Origin: Leptolyngbya sp. FACHB-8
Lineage (GTDB): Bacteria; Cyanobacteriota; Cyanobacteriia; Elainellales; Elainellaceae
NCBI RefSeq assembly: GCF_014695575.1
Contig: NZ_JACJOO010000062.1
Span: 1-64,000 of the forward strand
Direction: 5' to 3'
Length of the DNA: 64,000 bases
Positions 17,813-26,697 of this stretch are shown one piece after another. Under the pieces are notes generated by a model that was given only the letters and a program-made list of their open reading frames with translations, was not told the origin of the DNA and searched no databases. Position 1 is the first letter of the stretch, and every line of letters starts with the position of its first letter. Position numbers and translations under genes: made by a program.

Positions 17813-18080
17813 GGAGTATTGAGGTAACAAGAGCTTTGGTGACCCGGCATGCTTCGCACGCCGCATTACTCTCCTAACGTTTATTTTGTGAAGCACTAGA
17901 TTTGGTGTATGAAGAATACACGTAAAATCTAAGATTAAAAAAATGGTCTATTTCAAATCCTTATGAAGCTAGAGTATGGCGATACGTGCCTTCCATGAGG
18001 ATTTGTGCAATCTAGTGTAATTTTTCAAAAAAGTTTGTTGTCGTTGAGAGGGTTTATAAGTCAGAGTCAGAGTAGAAAAC

Positions 18081-18120
18081 AAACCTGATAAGCTGCCAAG
18101 GGGAGATATCAGGTTTTTTG
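18081..18120 (+). promoter_or_regulatory. Terminator-like leader hairpin before DAHP synthase
   Basis: The 10-bp stem AAACCTGATA / TATCAGGTTT (18081-18090 with 18107-18116) runs straight into a T-run. The start codon follows only 20 nt later. There is no gene just upstream that needs a terminator (the upstream gene runs the other way), so it may be an attenuator for the first enzyme of aromatic amino-acid synthesis. No anti-terminator partner was identified. Confidence 0.55.
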
Positions 18121-18140
18121 TTAAAAAAATTACAAATCAA

Positions 18141-19211
18141 ATGCGCCAAACCCACGACCTGCACGTTGTTGAAACTTGTCCTCTGTTAAACCCGGACTTC
18201 ATTCATCGGGAACTTCCCATTACAGAGGGCGTGGCTACTCTCGTAGCGGATACCCGCGATCGCATCCGCAACATTCTGCAAGCGGAGGATCAACGTCTGC
18301 TGGTGATCGTTGGTCCCTGTTCTATCCACGATGTGCATGCGGCCTACGAATATGGTCAGAAGCTGCTCAAGCTCCGCACTGAGCTGTCTGATCAGCTGGA
18401 AATCGTGATGCGAGTCTATTTTGAGAAGCCTCGCACCAATATTGGCTGGAAAGGGCTGATCAACGACCCCCATCTGGATGGCAGCTACGACATTAACACA
18501 GGTCTACGTTTGGCCCGGAAATTGCTGCTCGACCTGGCTCAACTGGGTCTGCCTGCCGCCACAGAGTTACTTGACCCCATCATCCCCCAATATCTGGCCG
18601 ATGTTATCTCCTGGACAGCTATTGGGGCTCGCACCACCGAGAGCCAAACCCACCGAGAAATGGCTTCTGGTCTCTCCATGCCCGTCGGCTTCAAAAATGG
18701 TACAGATGGTAGCCTTAACGCGGCTGTGAACGCAATGCTAGCGGCTAGCTCCCCCCATCACTTCCTGGGAATCAATTTCCACGGCCTCGCCAGCATTGTG
18801 ACCACAACGGGCAATCCCGACACCCATATTGTTCTGCGCGGAGGCAAAAACGGCCCCAACTATGACGCGGCTTCCGTTGAAAAGGCGGCAAAAGAGCTGG
18901 CTCGCCACAAGTTGAATCAACGAGTGATGATCGATTGCAGCCACGGCAACTCTGACAAAGACTACACCCGCCAGGCCGTTGTTCTACAAGACATCGCCAA
19001 CCAGATTCGGGCGGGTTCCTCCTCCGTCATGGGTGTCATGGTTGAAAGCCATTTAGTGGCGGGCAACCAACCCATTTGTGCCGATCTGTCTCAACTGACC
19101 TACGGCCAGAGCATTACTGATGCCTGCGTAGACTTTGAGACAACGGCTGAGATGCTACGCTCCCTGGCAGAGGCGGTGAAGGTACAGACCTCCCCAGTTC
19201 CAGTTGCTTAA
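18141..19211 (+). CDS. 3-deoxy-7-phosphoheptulonate (DAHP) synthase, class I alpha
   Basis: A 356-residue enzyme joining phosphoenolpyruvate and erythrose-4-phosphate, the entry step of the shikimate pathway. Length and motifs match the AroF/G/H type: V-G-P-C-S-I-H-D, R-V-Y-F-E-K-P-R-T, W-K-G-L-I-N-D-P, G-A-R-T-T-E-S-Q, K-N-G-T-D-G, L-R-G-G and D-C-S-H-G-N-S. The N-terminal extension (about 1-40) is the usual feedback-inhibition and oligomerisation segment of this class. The effector amino acid cannot be read from the sequence. A leader hairpin lies immediately upstream and an intergenic stem with 15-nt arms just after the stop. Confidence 0.95.
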   Translation: MRQTHDLHVVETCPLLNPDFIHRELPITEGVATLVADTRDRIRNILQAEDQRLLVIVGPCSIHDVHAAYEYGQKLLKLRTELSDQLEIVMRVYFEKPRTNIGWKGLINDPHLDGSYDINTGLRLARKLLLDLAQLGLPAATELLDPIIPQYLADVISWTAIGARTTESQTHREMASGLSMPVGFKNGTDGSLNAAVNAMLAASSPHHFLGINFHGLASIVTTTGNPDTHIVLRGGKNGPNYDAASVEKAAKELARHKLNQRVMIDCSHGNSDKDYTRQAVVLQDIANQIRAGSSSVMGVMVESHLVAGNQPICADLSQLTYGQSITDACVDFETTAEMLRSLAEAVKVQTSPVPVA

Positions 19212-19216
19212 TTTGA

Positions 19217-19251
19217 GTTAATTTTTTGTGCGTGTAGCACAAAAAATTAAC
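19217..19251. terminator. Hairpin after DAHP synthase (probable terminator)
   Basis: Exact 15-nt arms 19217-19231 and 19237-19251 have a 5-nt loop. The arms contain T6/A6 runs but there is no separate T-tail. It begins 5 bp after the stop codon. Confidence 0.6.
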
Positions 19252-19307
19252 CACTGTCAGCGAATTGTGGAGCTGTCAGGTTCTGGTACTAATTTGATTT
19301 GAGAAGA

Positions 19308-19345
19308 TGCGATCGCATTTCATTGATTGCGATCGCATTTTTATT
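19308..19345. repeat. Direct repeat of HIP1 octamers
   Basis: TGCGATCGCATTT occurs twice within 34 bp (about 19309 and 19328). Each contains the self-complementary HIP1 core GCGATCGC, and the second is followed by a T-run. The two copies could pair with each other, so this may also help terminate transcription. Confidence 0.55.
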
Positions 19346-19363
19346 AGCTCATACGAATACCCA

Positions 19364-19418
19364 AACCAATATTGGGTGGTGTAGGATGCAAAGCACCCCA
19401 GACCACCCAATATTGGTT
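19364..19418. repeat. Intergenic palindrome (17-nt arms)
   Basis: Arms 19364-19380 and 19402-19418 are exact reverse complements around a 21-nt loop. It ends 21 bp from the stop codon of the aminotransferase gene on the minus strand. Confidence 0.75.
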
Positions 19419-19439
19419 GATTTCTGCTATACAGTCGAG

Positions 19440-20612
19440 TTAATGTTTCAGTTTCAACAGCTTTTCTTTCGCGGCTTCTAACGTTTCAGGGGTTTTGCTA
19501 AAGCAGAAGCGAATGAGCGATCGTCCCAATTCCGGTTGGCTAAAGAAACTGGAACCGGGTATTGCAGCCACACCAATTTCCTGAATTAAATAATAGGTAA
19601 ACTCAACGCTGTTCGTGTAGCCAAACCGCGAAATATCCGCCAACACATAGTAAGCGCCTTGCGGCTGAAAGTAAGGCACATTGATATCGTCTAATAACTG
19701 TGTGATGAAACGTCGCTTCGCTTGATAGGTTGTGGCTAAATTCTCGTAATACGTGGGGGGAAGTTTCATGGCTGCAACTCCGGCCCGTTGTAGAGGAGAG
19801 GGTGCCGCCACCGTCAAAAAATCATGGATTTTACGAATCGCGTTTGTTAATTCAGCGGGAGCCAGAATGTATCCCACTCGCCATCCCGTGACGCTATAGG
19901 TTTTAGATAATCCGTTGATGGTGACGGTGCGATCGCCCATTCCCGGCAACGTGGCAATAGCAATGTGTTCGGTGCCGTCGTACAGAATGTGTTCGTAGAT
20001 TTCGTCAGTAAAAGCTAATACATCCCATTGCTGGCAAAGTTCAGCAATCAGCGTCAACTCGTCGCGGCTGAAAACTTTGCCCGTGGGATTGTGTGGTGTG
20101 TTGACGATAATGGCTTTGGTGCGATTGCTAAAAGCCCGTCTCAACTCAGCCTCGTCAAATGTCCAGTCAGGTGGATGCAAGGTGACATAGCGGGGAGTTG
20201 CGCCCGCCAGGATTGCATCAGGGCCGTAGTTTTCATAGTACGGTTCAAAAACAATCACCTCATCTCCCGGCTCAACCAGGGCCAGCATTGTTGCCGCCAT
20301 AGCTTCCGTTGAACCGCAGGTCACGGTAATTTCCTTTTCGGGATCAATCGTTAAGCCCAAATACCATTGCACTTTGTCAGCAACGGCCTGGCGAAACAAG
20401 CGATCGCCCCACGTAATGGCATACTGATTCACATCCTGCGTGATCGCGTCACAGGCCGCCTGCTTCAGCTCTGGAGGGCAGGCAAAATCTGGAAATCCTT
20501 GCGCTAAGTTAACCGACTGATGTTGCAACGCCACTCGCGTCATTTCACGAATGACCGACTCGTTGATCTGGTCTGCTTTGGCCGATGTTTTTTTCTTCTG
20601 AGAATAAGCCAT
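19440..20612 (-). CDS. Class I/II aminotransferase (KAT/methionine aminotransferase-like)
   Basis: A 390-residue fold type I PLP aminotransferase. The PLP lysine is K237 in G-L-S-K-T-Y-S-V-T-G-W-R. N-T-P-H-N-P-T-G-K (about 171-179) and F-T-D-E-I-Y-E-H are the usual cofactor-site motifs, and the substrate-carboxylate Arg is in S-L-I-R-F-C-F near the C-terminus. The sequence most resembles the kynurenine/glutamine aminotransferase and YbdL-type methionine aminotransferase branch. Exact substrate is inference. It sits 53 bp downstream of the EamA transporter gene on the same strand and could be co-transcribed. Confidence 0.85.
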   Translation of the reverse strand: MAYSQKKKTSAKADQINESVIREMTRVALQHQSVNLAQGFPDFACPPELKQAACDAITQDVNQYAITWGDRLFRQAVADKVQWYLGLTIDPEKEITVTCGSTEAMAATMLALVEPGDEVIVFEPYYENYGPDAILAGATPRYVTLHPPDWTFDEAELRRAFSNRTKAIIVNTPHNPTGKVFSRDELTLIAELCQQWDVLAFTDEIYEHILYDGTEHIAIATLPGMGDRTVTINGLSKTYSVTGWRVGYILAPAELTNAIRKIHDFLTVAAPSPLQRAGVAAMKLPPTYYENLATTYQAKRRFITQLLDDINVPYFQPQGAYYVLADISRFGYTNSVEFTYYLIQEIGVAAIPGSSFFSQPELGRSLIRFCFSKTPETLEAAKEKLLKLKH

Positions 20613-20665
20613 TTCAATTAACTCAGCGTGAAGGGTTCAAGTCGTGTACCAGGCTCAGGCCGTAT

Positions 20666-21625
20666 TTAGGATTGCGATCGCCGCATTAATACGCGTTCAC
20701 TACTGAGCAGCACAATCCCTACAGTAACGACCAAAATTCCAATCATCTGAACAACATTGAGCGTTTCATGAATCACAGCCCAGGCCAGAATTGTTGTGAT
20801 GGCTGGGCTACTGGAGTTAATCATGGAGGCAGTCGTTGCACCAATCATCCGAATGCCAAGATTATGCATCACGTGGCCTGAAAAGCTGAATAATCCAGAT
20901 AACAACCCACCAATCCACAGGGGAGTCCAATCCAGTTGTCCATCATGCGCTGGATAAACCAACAGACTCAGGCCTGAGAGTAACAAGGTCATGGCAAAAC
21001 TCATCCACGTAAACGACACCGGATGCAGTTTCTCAAAAACCTTCTGAGCCAGCACGGAGTAAAACGCATAGATGACCCCAGAACTAATACTGGCAACCAC
21101 CCCGATCGCCACCAGAGGCCCATCAGCCATGGCTGACGATTGAGGAATGGTCAGCACGGTACCCAACAGAATGATGCCAGCCACTCCCCATTTGAACAAG
21201 GTGGGGCGATCGCCAAAGAAGCGCCAGGATAACAAAGCGGTAAATACCGGATACGTGCTGAACAGCGTCAGAGCAATACCAGCCGGAATGGAACCGATCG
21301 CAACATACAGAATTGAAATATAAACAAACATCAGAACACCACAAACAAGCGTTTGGGCCAGAAGTTTCCGGCTATCCGGCAAAAATAGCTTCTGAATGTC
21401 TTTCGTGGCATTGGGATGCAACTTGGGTGCCAGGGATGCCATGAGGGGAACAACCAGTAACATCCGCATGAACATCAAAAGAAAAGAGTTATGAAACGTG
21501 GGGGCTACATAGCCTCCCAATGAAAATAACCCTAGAAAGACCTGATGAGAGAATAGAACTCGAACGACAATGTTATGTAATGTCAGAACAAATGCCGCCA
21601 ATAAAACAGTCAAAATTCCAATCAC
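20666..21625 (-). CDS. EamA (DMT) family transporter
   Basis: A 319-residue inner-membrane protein with about ten transmembrane helices in two EamA repeats (about residues 1-145 and 165-315). Members export amino acids or metabolites. The start is GTG at 21625; the ATG just upstream is immediately closed by a stop. The aminotransferase gene follows on the same strand, so an amino-acid-related substrate is possible but not shown. Confidence 0.85.
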   Translation of the reverse strand: MIGILTVLLAAFVLTLHNIVVRVLFSHQVFLGLFSLGGYVAPTFHNSFLLMFMRMLLVVPLMASLAPKLHPNATKDIQKLFLPDSRKLLAQTLVCGVLMFVYISILYVAIGSIPAGIALTLFSTYPVFTALLSWRFFGDRPTLFKWGVAGIILLGTVLTIPQSSAMADGPLVAIGVVASISSGVIYAFYSVLAQKVFEKLHPVSFTWMSFAMTLLLSGLSLLVYPAHDGQLDWTPLWIGGLLSGLFSFSGHVMHNLGIRMIGATTASMINSSSPAITTILAWAVIHETLNVVQMIGILVVTVGIVLLSSERVLMRRSQS

Positions 21626-21805
21626 AACATTGATGGCTTAGTAGATGGAAAATGGAATCAGCAGAACAGCTGTGGCAAACAAAATTTTTGGCTGTTAAAT
21701 CGAAACTCAACTTCACAGACGGGTTATTCCATTAACCCGTGCAGGCAGGTTTAAGCCAAGAGTTGCGGTTTATCCACCTCTCCGCTAACCGATGTTGTGT
21801 TCACG

Positions 21806-23134
21806 TCACTGCTCAAAGAAGCGGTTGGCAGGGCGTGGCAAGCCAAGGTTTTCGCGCAGCGTTTTTCCTTCGTAGTCTTTGCGAAAGATACCACGCCGCT
21901 GAAGTTCTGGAATCACCTGATCGACAAAATCATTCAGCCCTTCCGGCAGAAAAGGAAACATCACATTAAAGCCATCCGATCCTTCTTCCATGAGCCATTG
22001 CTCCATGTCATCGGCGATCGTCTGGGGCGTACCAACAAAAATCAGCCCACCATAACTGGCAGCTCGTTGGGCCAGCTGGCGAATGGTCAAATTTTCACGT
22101 TGGGCCAGGGCAACGATGCGATCGCGCCCCGTCTGGCTACCATTTGTCTCTGGAATTTCCGGCAACGGCCCATCCGGGTCAAAACCGGAGACATCATAGC
22201 CCAGTGCCAGATTCAGACTGCTAATCCCACTGTCGTAGTGTATCCGACTATCCAGGTGAGCTTGCTTTGCCTGGGCAGCTTCGACCGTTTCGCCCACCAC
22301 GACCAGAACACCCGGCAAAATTTTGATGCTGTCAGGATCACGACCAACAGCCTGGGCACGACGTTTAACATCTGCAAAAAATGCCTTACCAGCCTCTAGC
22401 GTGTTAACGCCTGAAAAGATCACCTCGGCCGTTTCAGCGGCCAGTTGTCGTCCCGCTTCCGAAGCACCCGCCTGAACAATTACAGGATAGCCCTGAATCG
22501 GCCTGGCGATGTTTAAGGGCCCCCGCACCGAGAAATATTTTCCCTTGTGATCGAGAATATGCATTTTTGCCGGATCGAAATAAATCCCTGCTTCCACATC
22601 TCGGATAAACGCATCATCGGCGAAGGAATCCCAAAGCCCTATCACCACATCATAAAATTCACGAGCCCGCTTGTAGCGTTCACCGTGTTCCATTTCCTCC
22701 TCCAGGCCAAAGTTCAGCGCAGCGTCTGGATTGTACGTCGTAACAATATTCCAGCCCGCACGGCCACCACTGATATGGTCAAGCGAGGCAAAGCGGCGAG
22801 CAACGTGATAAGGCTGGTCGTAGGTCGTTGAAGCAGTGGCGACGAGCCCAATATGTTCGGTGACGCCAGCCAGGGCGGAAAGCAGGGTGAACGGCTCAAA
22901 GGAAGTCACAGTATGACTCCGCTTCAGGGCGTTAATGGGCATATTCAAAACCGCCAAGTGATCGGCCATAAAGAAGGCGTCAAACTTGCCCTGCTCCAGT
23001 TTTTGAATGAATTGTTTGAGCGCCGGAAAGTTGAAGTTGGCATCAGGCAACGCCCCAGGATAACGCCAGGCACCCGTATGGATGCTAACCGGACGCATAA
23101 ACGCCCCCAGTTTCAACTGTTTTGAACGAGTCAT
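21806..23134 (-). CDS. LLM-class flavin-dependent monooxygenase (NtaA/SnaA/DszA type)
   Basis: A 442-residue luciferase-like TIM barrel using reduced FMN from a separate reductase. Family features: G-A-F-M-R-P...H-T-G-A-W-R-Y-P-G-A near the N-terminus, F-D-A-F-F-M-A-D-H, S-F-E-P-F-T-L-L-S-A-L-A, D-H-I-S-G-G-R-A-G-W-N-I-V-T-T, and P-V-I-V-Q-A-G-A-S-E-A-G-R. This subgroup oxidises aminopolycarboxylates, sulfur heterocycles or related compounds; the substrate here is unknown. GGGAGG precedes the ATG at 23134. Its neighbours (flavin oxidase, DUF917) suggest a catabolic role. Confidence 0.9.
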   Translation of the reverse strand: MTRSKQLKLGAFMRPVSIHTGAWRYPGALPDANFNFPALKQFIQKLEQGKFDAFFMADHLAVLNMPINALKRSHTVTSFEPFTLLSALAGVTEHIGLVATASTTYDQPYHVARRFASLDHISGGRAGWNIVTTYNPDAALNFGLEEEMEHGERYKRAREFYDVVIGLWDSFADDAFIRDVEAGIYFDPAKMHILDHKGKYFSVRGPLNIARPIQGYPVIVQAGASEAGRQLAAETAEVIFSGVNTLEAGKAFFADVKRRAQAVGRDPDSIKILPGVLVVVGETVEAAQAKQAHLDSRIHYDSGISSLNLALGYDVSGFDPDGPLPEIPETNGSQTGRDRIVALAQRENLTIRQLAQRAASYGGLIFVGTPQTIADDMEQWLMEEGSDGFNVMFPFLPEGLNDFVDQVIPELQRRGIFRKDYEGKTLRENLGLPRPANRFFEQ

Positions 23135-23180
23135 TCACCCTCCCATGCACAGCCTACGTAACACCAGTTTAAAAACCAAA

Positions 23181-23241
23181 CCAGTTAGATGTTTGTAAGG
23201 GAATGGCCCGGAGGGCCATTCCCTTACAAACATCTAACTGG
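23181..23241. repeat. 61-bp perfect palindrome
   Basis: Arms 23181-23209 and 23213-23241 are exact 29-nt reverse complements with loop GGA. Located in the divergent region between the LLM monooxygenase and the BBE-type oxidase. It is not related in sequence to the other families but has the same design. Confidence 0.9.
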
Positions 23242-23459
23242 GCTTTATTCCAGTGTACGTGCACACATTAAATGCTGGATTCTCAACAGGCGCTTCTACT
23301 TCTTAGCCATATCTGGCGATCGGCTCAACTACTGCACAATAAAAAATAATTGTCAACCTGCCTGAGGTCGACTTAAACTGCATTAGCGATCGCTAGGTAC
23401 AGGCGGGGACGCCCTCCATACCCAAGGTCTAACTACATATGAGATGAGGAGAGGCAGTC

Positions 23460-25022
23460 ATGGCAATGCTCACCAATGCGAATTTAGCCCTGCGTCAACA
23501 GCAGTTGCATCAGTCGCTCTCCAGACTACCAGACGCTGAACGTTGCAGGCTTCCATTTAGCGATGAAGAACTGAAAGCGTTCCAGCAATCCTTACAAGGC
23601 ACGATCGTGCTTCCAGGCGATCCGACATACCCCCAAGATCGAAAAGGACATTCCCTAGTCCCCGATCTCCCCTATCCCTGCATCATCGTTTACTGTGCGG
23701 CTGAATCAGATGTTGCTGCATGCTTGGCGCTTGTCACGAAATACCGGGATGAACTGCCGTTCGCTGTTCGCTCAGGAGGACACAGCAACACCGGATACTC
23801 TGTAGTCGATGGTATGGTGATCGACATCAGCAACCTCAACGGGGTGTTCGTATCTCCTGATCGGACGACCGCTGTTGTACAGGCGGGCGCTACCCTTGGA
23901 TTGGTCAACGCTGAGCTAGATCTCTATGGGCTACATATTCCGGGTGGCGAATGCGCGACGGTAGGAGTGGCCGGTCACATGCAGGGCGGTGGCTACGGCT
24001 TTACTTCCCGTACCTTCGGTTTGAACTGTGATGTCGTTGAACGCGTTCGAGTGATGCTCGCTGACGGCAAAATCGTCGTTGCCGATGAAACTCAGAACAC
24101 TGACCTGTACTGGGCGATACGAGGAGCCACGGGTGGCACCCTGGGGATACTCCTTGAGGTGGAATATCGCACGGCCCCGCTCAGCGATCTATGGGCGTTT
24201 GTGATTGAATGGCCCATTGATCAGGCCGCTCAGGTGCTACCGGAGTTACAGAGAAACTATATGCAGACTGGATTGACGCCCAAACTTGGGTATCAATGTG
24301 CCTTTTCCAGAATTCGCGGCGCGGAAGATTGTTCGTTCTTGTTCATGGGAATGTATGCAGGCCCACGGGAGGAGGGCAAGGGCTTGATCGCCCCTTTGAT
24401 GACTATCGGTACGCCGAACCTGTTGCAGGAGCAGGTGGCGCGATACAAAAACCTCAGCGACTTCTTGCTCAATTGGTGGGAGATCCCACCAGATTTAGAA
24501 ACCGTCTTTGAAAGCAAGCAGAGCAACTACATTGCGCGCACCCTGGAACCGAGCGAATGGACCGAAATCATTGACTATTTCAAGACCACACCCAACCTCT
24601 ATAACTTGTGTGCATTTGAGGTCTATGGGGGAGCCGCAGCATCACCCCAACGCCCCAACGCCTTCATTCACCGCGACGTCGATTTCGATTTCTTCATAGA
24701 CTCGTTCTTCAGTGACAAGTGGCCCAAGAGTGGCCAGAAAGAGGCGGAAGAATGGCTCACAGGGTTCAACGCACTGCTCCAAAAATACTCTAACGGGCAC
24801 AAATACCAGAATTATCCAAACCGGAATAATATCAACTATCGCTGGAACTACTGGGGTGACGTGTTTAATTCACTCCTGTTCGTTAAGACAAAATACGATC
24901 CGACCAACTTGTTTACCAATGAGCAGGGGTTAACACCGTATCCGGAAGGAGCGGATATCCAACGCTCTGAAGTTCCCTCTCAATTCAGCGATACGAAAAT
25001 TGTCTATGAACCCAGACACTAA
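23460..25022 (+). CDS. BBE-type FAD-linked oxidoreductase
   Basis: A 520-residue flavoprotein of the berberine-bridge-enzyme/VAO group. The PCMH FAD-binding domain (about residues 60-250) contains R-S-G-G-H108-S and G-G-E-C165-A-T-V-G. These are the His and Cys positions that attach FAD bicovalently in this family. The substrate domain and a C-terminal BBE motif (W-N-Y-W-G-D and V-K-T-K-Y-D-P-T-N-L-F) complete it. No signal peptide. A strong GAGGAGAGG ribosome site precedes the ATG. Substrates in the family are sugars, alkaloids or aromatic alcohols; this one cannot be assigned. Three hairpins follow it. Confidence 0.9.
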   Translation: MAMLTNANLALRQQQLHQSLSRLPDAERCRLPFSDEELKAFQQSLQGTIVLPGDPTYPQDRKGHSLVPDLPYPCIIVYCAAESDVAACLALVTKYRDELPFAVRSGGHSNTGYSVVDGMVIDISNLNGVFVSPDRTTAVVQAGATLGLVNAELDLYGLHIPGGECATVGVAGHMQGGGYGFTSRTFGLNCDVVERVRVMLADGKIVVADETQNTDLYWAIRGATGGTLGILLEVEYRTAPLSDLWAFVIEWPIDQAAQVLPELQRNYMQTGLTPKLGYQCAFSRIRGAEDCSFLFMGMYAGPREEGKGLIAPLMTIGTPNLLQEQVARYKNLSDFLLNWWEIPPDLETVFESKQSNYIARTLEPSEWTEIIDYFKTTPNLYNLCAFEVYGGAAASPQRPNAFIHRDVDFDFFIDSFFSDKWPKSGQKEAEEWLTGFNALLQKYSNGHKYQNYPNRNNINYRWNYWGDVFNSLLFVKTKYDPTNLFTNEQGLTPYPEGADIQRSEVPSQFSDTKIVYEPRH

Positions 25023-25044
25023 GGCGAGTTTTGAAACTTGCTGG

Positions 25045-25190
25045 AAGGGTTGTTTTTTCGTGCGCGAAGCACACGAAAAAACAACCCTTAAAACAGACCC
25101 TAGTATTCCGTTAAGAATTTTTTGACGAGTCAAAGACCGGTCAAAAAATTCTTATTAGTTTTTAAGTGTTGGGTGCCCGACACTTAAAAA
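25045..25190. repeat. Cluster of three hairpins
   Basis: Stem 1: 25045-25062 with 25072-25089 (18 nt exact; inner core GC-GAA-GC). Stem 2: 25112-25126 with 25140-25154 (15 nt exact). Stem 3: 25159-25173 with 25176-25190 (one wobble, tiny loop). They fill the gap between the BBE oxidase and the DUF917 gene and would strongly structure any read-through transcript. Confidence 0.8.
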
Positions 25191-25250
25191 TTGATAGAAC
25201 ACTAGGGGCGTGTCGCTGCTACAACCTCTCACTGCAATGGAGATACCGTC

Positions 25251-26537
25251 ATGTTCCTTAGCGTGCACCACGCTACCAGCTTGAACCGTTACGAAGAGCT
25301 GCCAGTTCAATCGCGGGAGCCTCGAACGCCCTTGGTGCGGCCTCTAAAGCCCATTAGCTGCAACGAGGCCGTGCTGACGGTGGATCATCAGTCTCTTCAA
25401 GACCTATTAGATGGTGCCGCCTTTCTTTCAGTGGGAGGCGGTGGTCCGAAAAGTATGGGGCGGGATATGCTCGGAACCCTTGATCCGAGCCAGGTGATTC
25501 CCATGGTCGGGGTCGATCAGGTCGGCGATGACCAATGGGTTGTCATGTCTGCCTATTTGGGATCGCCGATCGCCGCAGCCAATTTGAAATCCCCCAGCTT
25601 CAATTCGTTAGAGCGCTGCATCAGAGCACTGGAAAAATCGGCAGGCGTCAGCGTATCGTTTGTGGTGCCAGGTGAAATAGGTGCGGTCAACAGCATCGCA
25701 CCCATTCTGGCGGCGTGTGACCTGGGCGTTCCCGTGGTCGATGCCGATGGTTGTGGGCGGGCAGTGCCACTCATCGCCGCAACCACCTTCGGGCTACAAA
25801 ACGAGCTGATTCAGCGGGGTGGGGCAGCGATCGCCAACGATGCAAACGACCCAACCCAGTATCAATCTGCCGTTTTTCAGGCCTGTACAACCAGCCAGAT
25901 TCAGACTAATGCGATCGCGGTCATTGGCAGCTCCGCCTACGGGCTGCTCGGTGCCATTGCCACATGGTTAATGAAAGGGTCAGAACTCAAGAAATTTGCC
26001 GTTCCTGGAGGTCTTAGCAATGCCATTGCCGTAGGAGCCGCAATCCGGCAAAGTCAAGGCAACTATCTACAGGATGTGCAGCAAGCTTTGAAAACCGCTG
26101 GCCTCAAGAGCCGGGTACTGGGCGGGGCACCCATGAAGCCGCTGAAGATGGCCGTTGCTACTCAGCAAGGACACGATCACGCGACGCTGACCTTGCAGGT
26201 GAGCGGTAGCGAGGAAATTGTAACCGTTTACATGGTTAACGAAAACATCTTGGCCTACTCTAGTAAGTTATCGCAGCCCGTTATCATGGCCCCTGATATG
26301 TTGGCCTGGCTGGGTCTGGATGGCTCTACCTTCGACAACTCGGAACTAGCGGCAAAAATCCAAACCGGAGAGGCCGGGGAACTGTATGCCATTGGCATCG
26401 AGGCGACTCAACCGATTGGTGCCCCCAGCCAGGCCCACCGCATCGCGTTTCGTGATGACCCTGGCATTTTGAAGGTAATGCAGGCGATGATGGAAGACCT
26501 GGGCTATGCAGGAAGCTATGTCAAGTTTCAGGCTTGA
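25251..26537 (+). CDS. DUF917 family protein
   Basis: A 428-residue soluble protein of the DUF917 (S-methyl thiohydantoin desulfurase-like) family. It is recognised by F-L-S-V-G-G-G-G near residue 58, P-G-E-I-G-A-V-N, and D-A-D-G-C-G-R-A-V-P near 165-175. Family members occur beside hydantoinases and act on thiohydantoin- or hydantoin-type compounds, though biochemistry is sparse. A GGAG site precedes the ATG. It shares strand and spacing with the BBE oxidase (about 230 bp), so the two may form a unit interrupted by hairpins. The precise reaction is unknown. Confidence 0.85.
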   Translation: MFLSVHHATSLNRYEELPVQSREPRTPLVRPLKPISCNEAVLTVDHQSLQDLLDGAAFLSVGGGGPKSMGRDMLGTLDPSQVIPMVGVDQVGDDQWVVMSAYLGSPIAAANLKSPSFNSLERCIRALEKSAGVSVSFVVPGEIGAVNSIAPILAACDLGVPVVDADGCGRAVPLIAATTFGLQNELIQRGGAAIANDANDPTQYQSAVFQACTTSQIQTNAIAVIGSSAYGLLGAIATWLMKGSELKKFAVPGGLSNAIAVGAAIRQSQGNYLQDVQQALKTAGLKSRVLGGAPMKPLKMAVATQQGHDHATLTLQVSGSEEIVTVYMVNENILAYSSKLSQPVIMAPDMLAWLGLDGSTFDNSELAAKIQTGEAGELYAIGIEATQPIGAPSQAHRIAFRDDPGILKVMQAMMEDLGYAGSYVKFQA

Positions 26538-26597
26538 GTTGGAGAAAACCGTGCAGCTTGCTTCTGACTAGTTCAGTTGGGCGTCAGTTTGCCTACT

Positions 26598-26636
26598 CTT
26601 TGATGAGGCAAGCCTCTAACACTCACCTCATCAAAG
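26598..26636. repeat. Hairpin between DUF917 and cyclase genes
   Basis: Exact 11-nt arms CTTTGATGAGG / CCTCATCAAAG (26598-26608, 26626-26636) extend outwards with imperfect pairing to about 20 nt. There is no T-tail. Confidence 0.65.
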
Positions 26637-26697
26637 GGTAAGCAAGCTGATGCCCCAAGATACTAGGGTGCCCCGATGACACACACCCACCGTTGAC

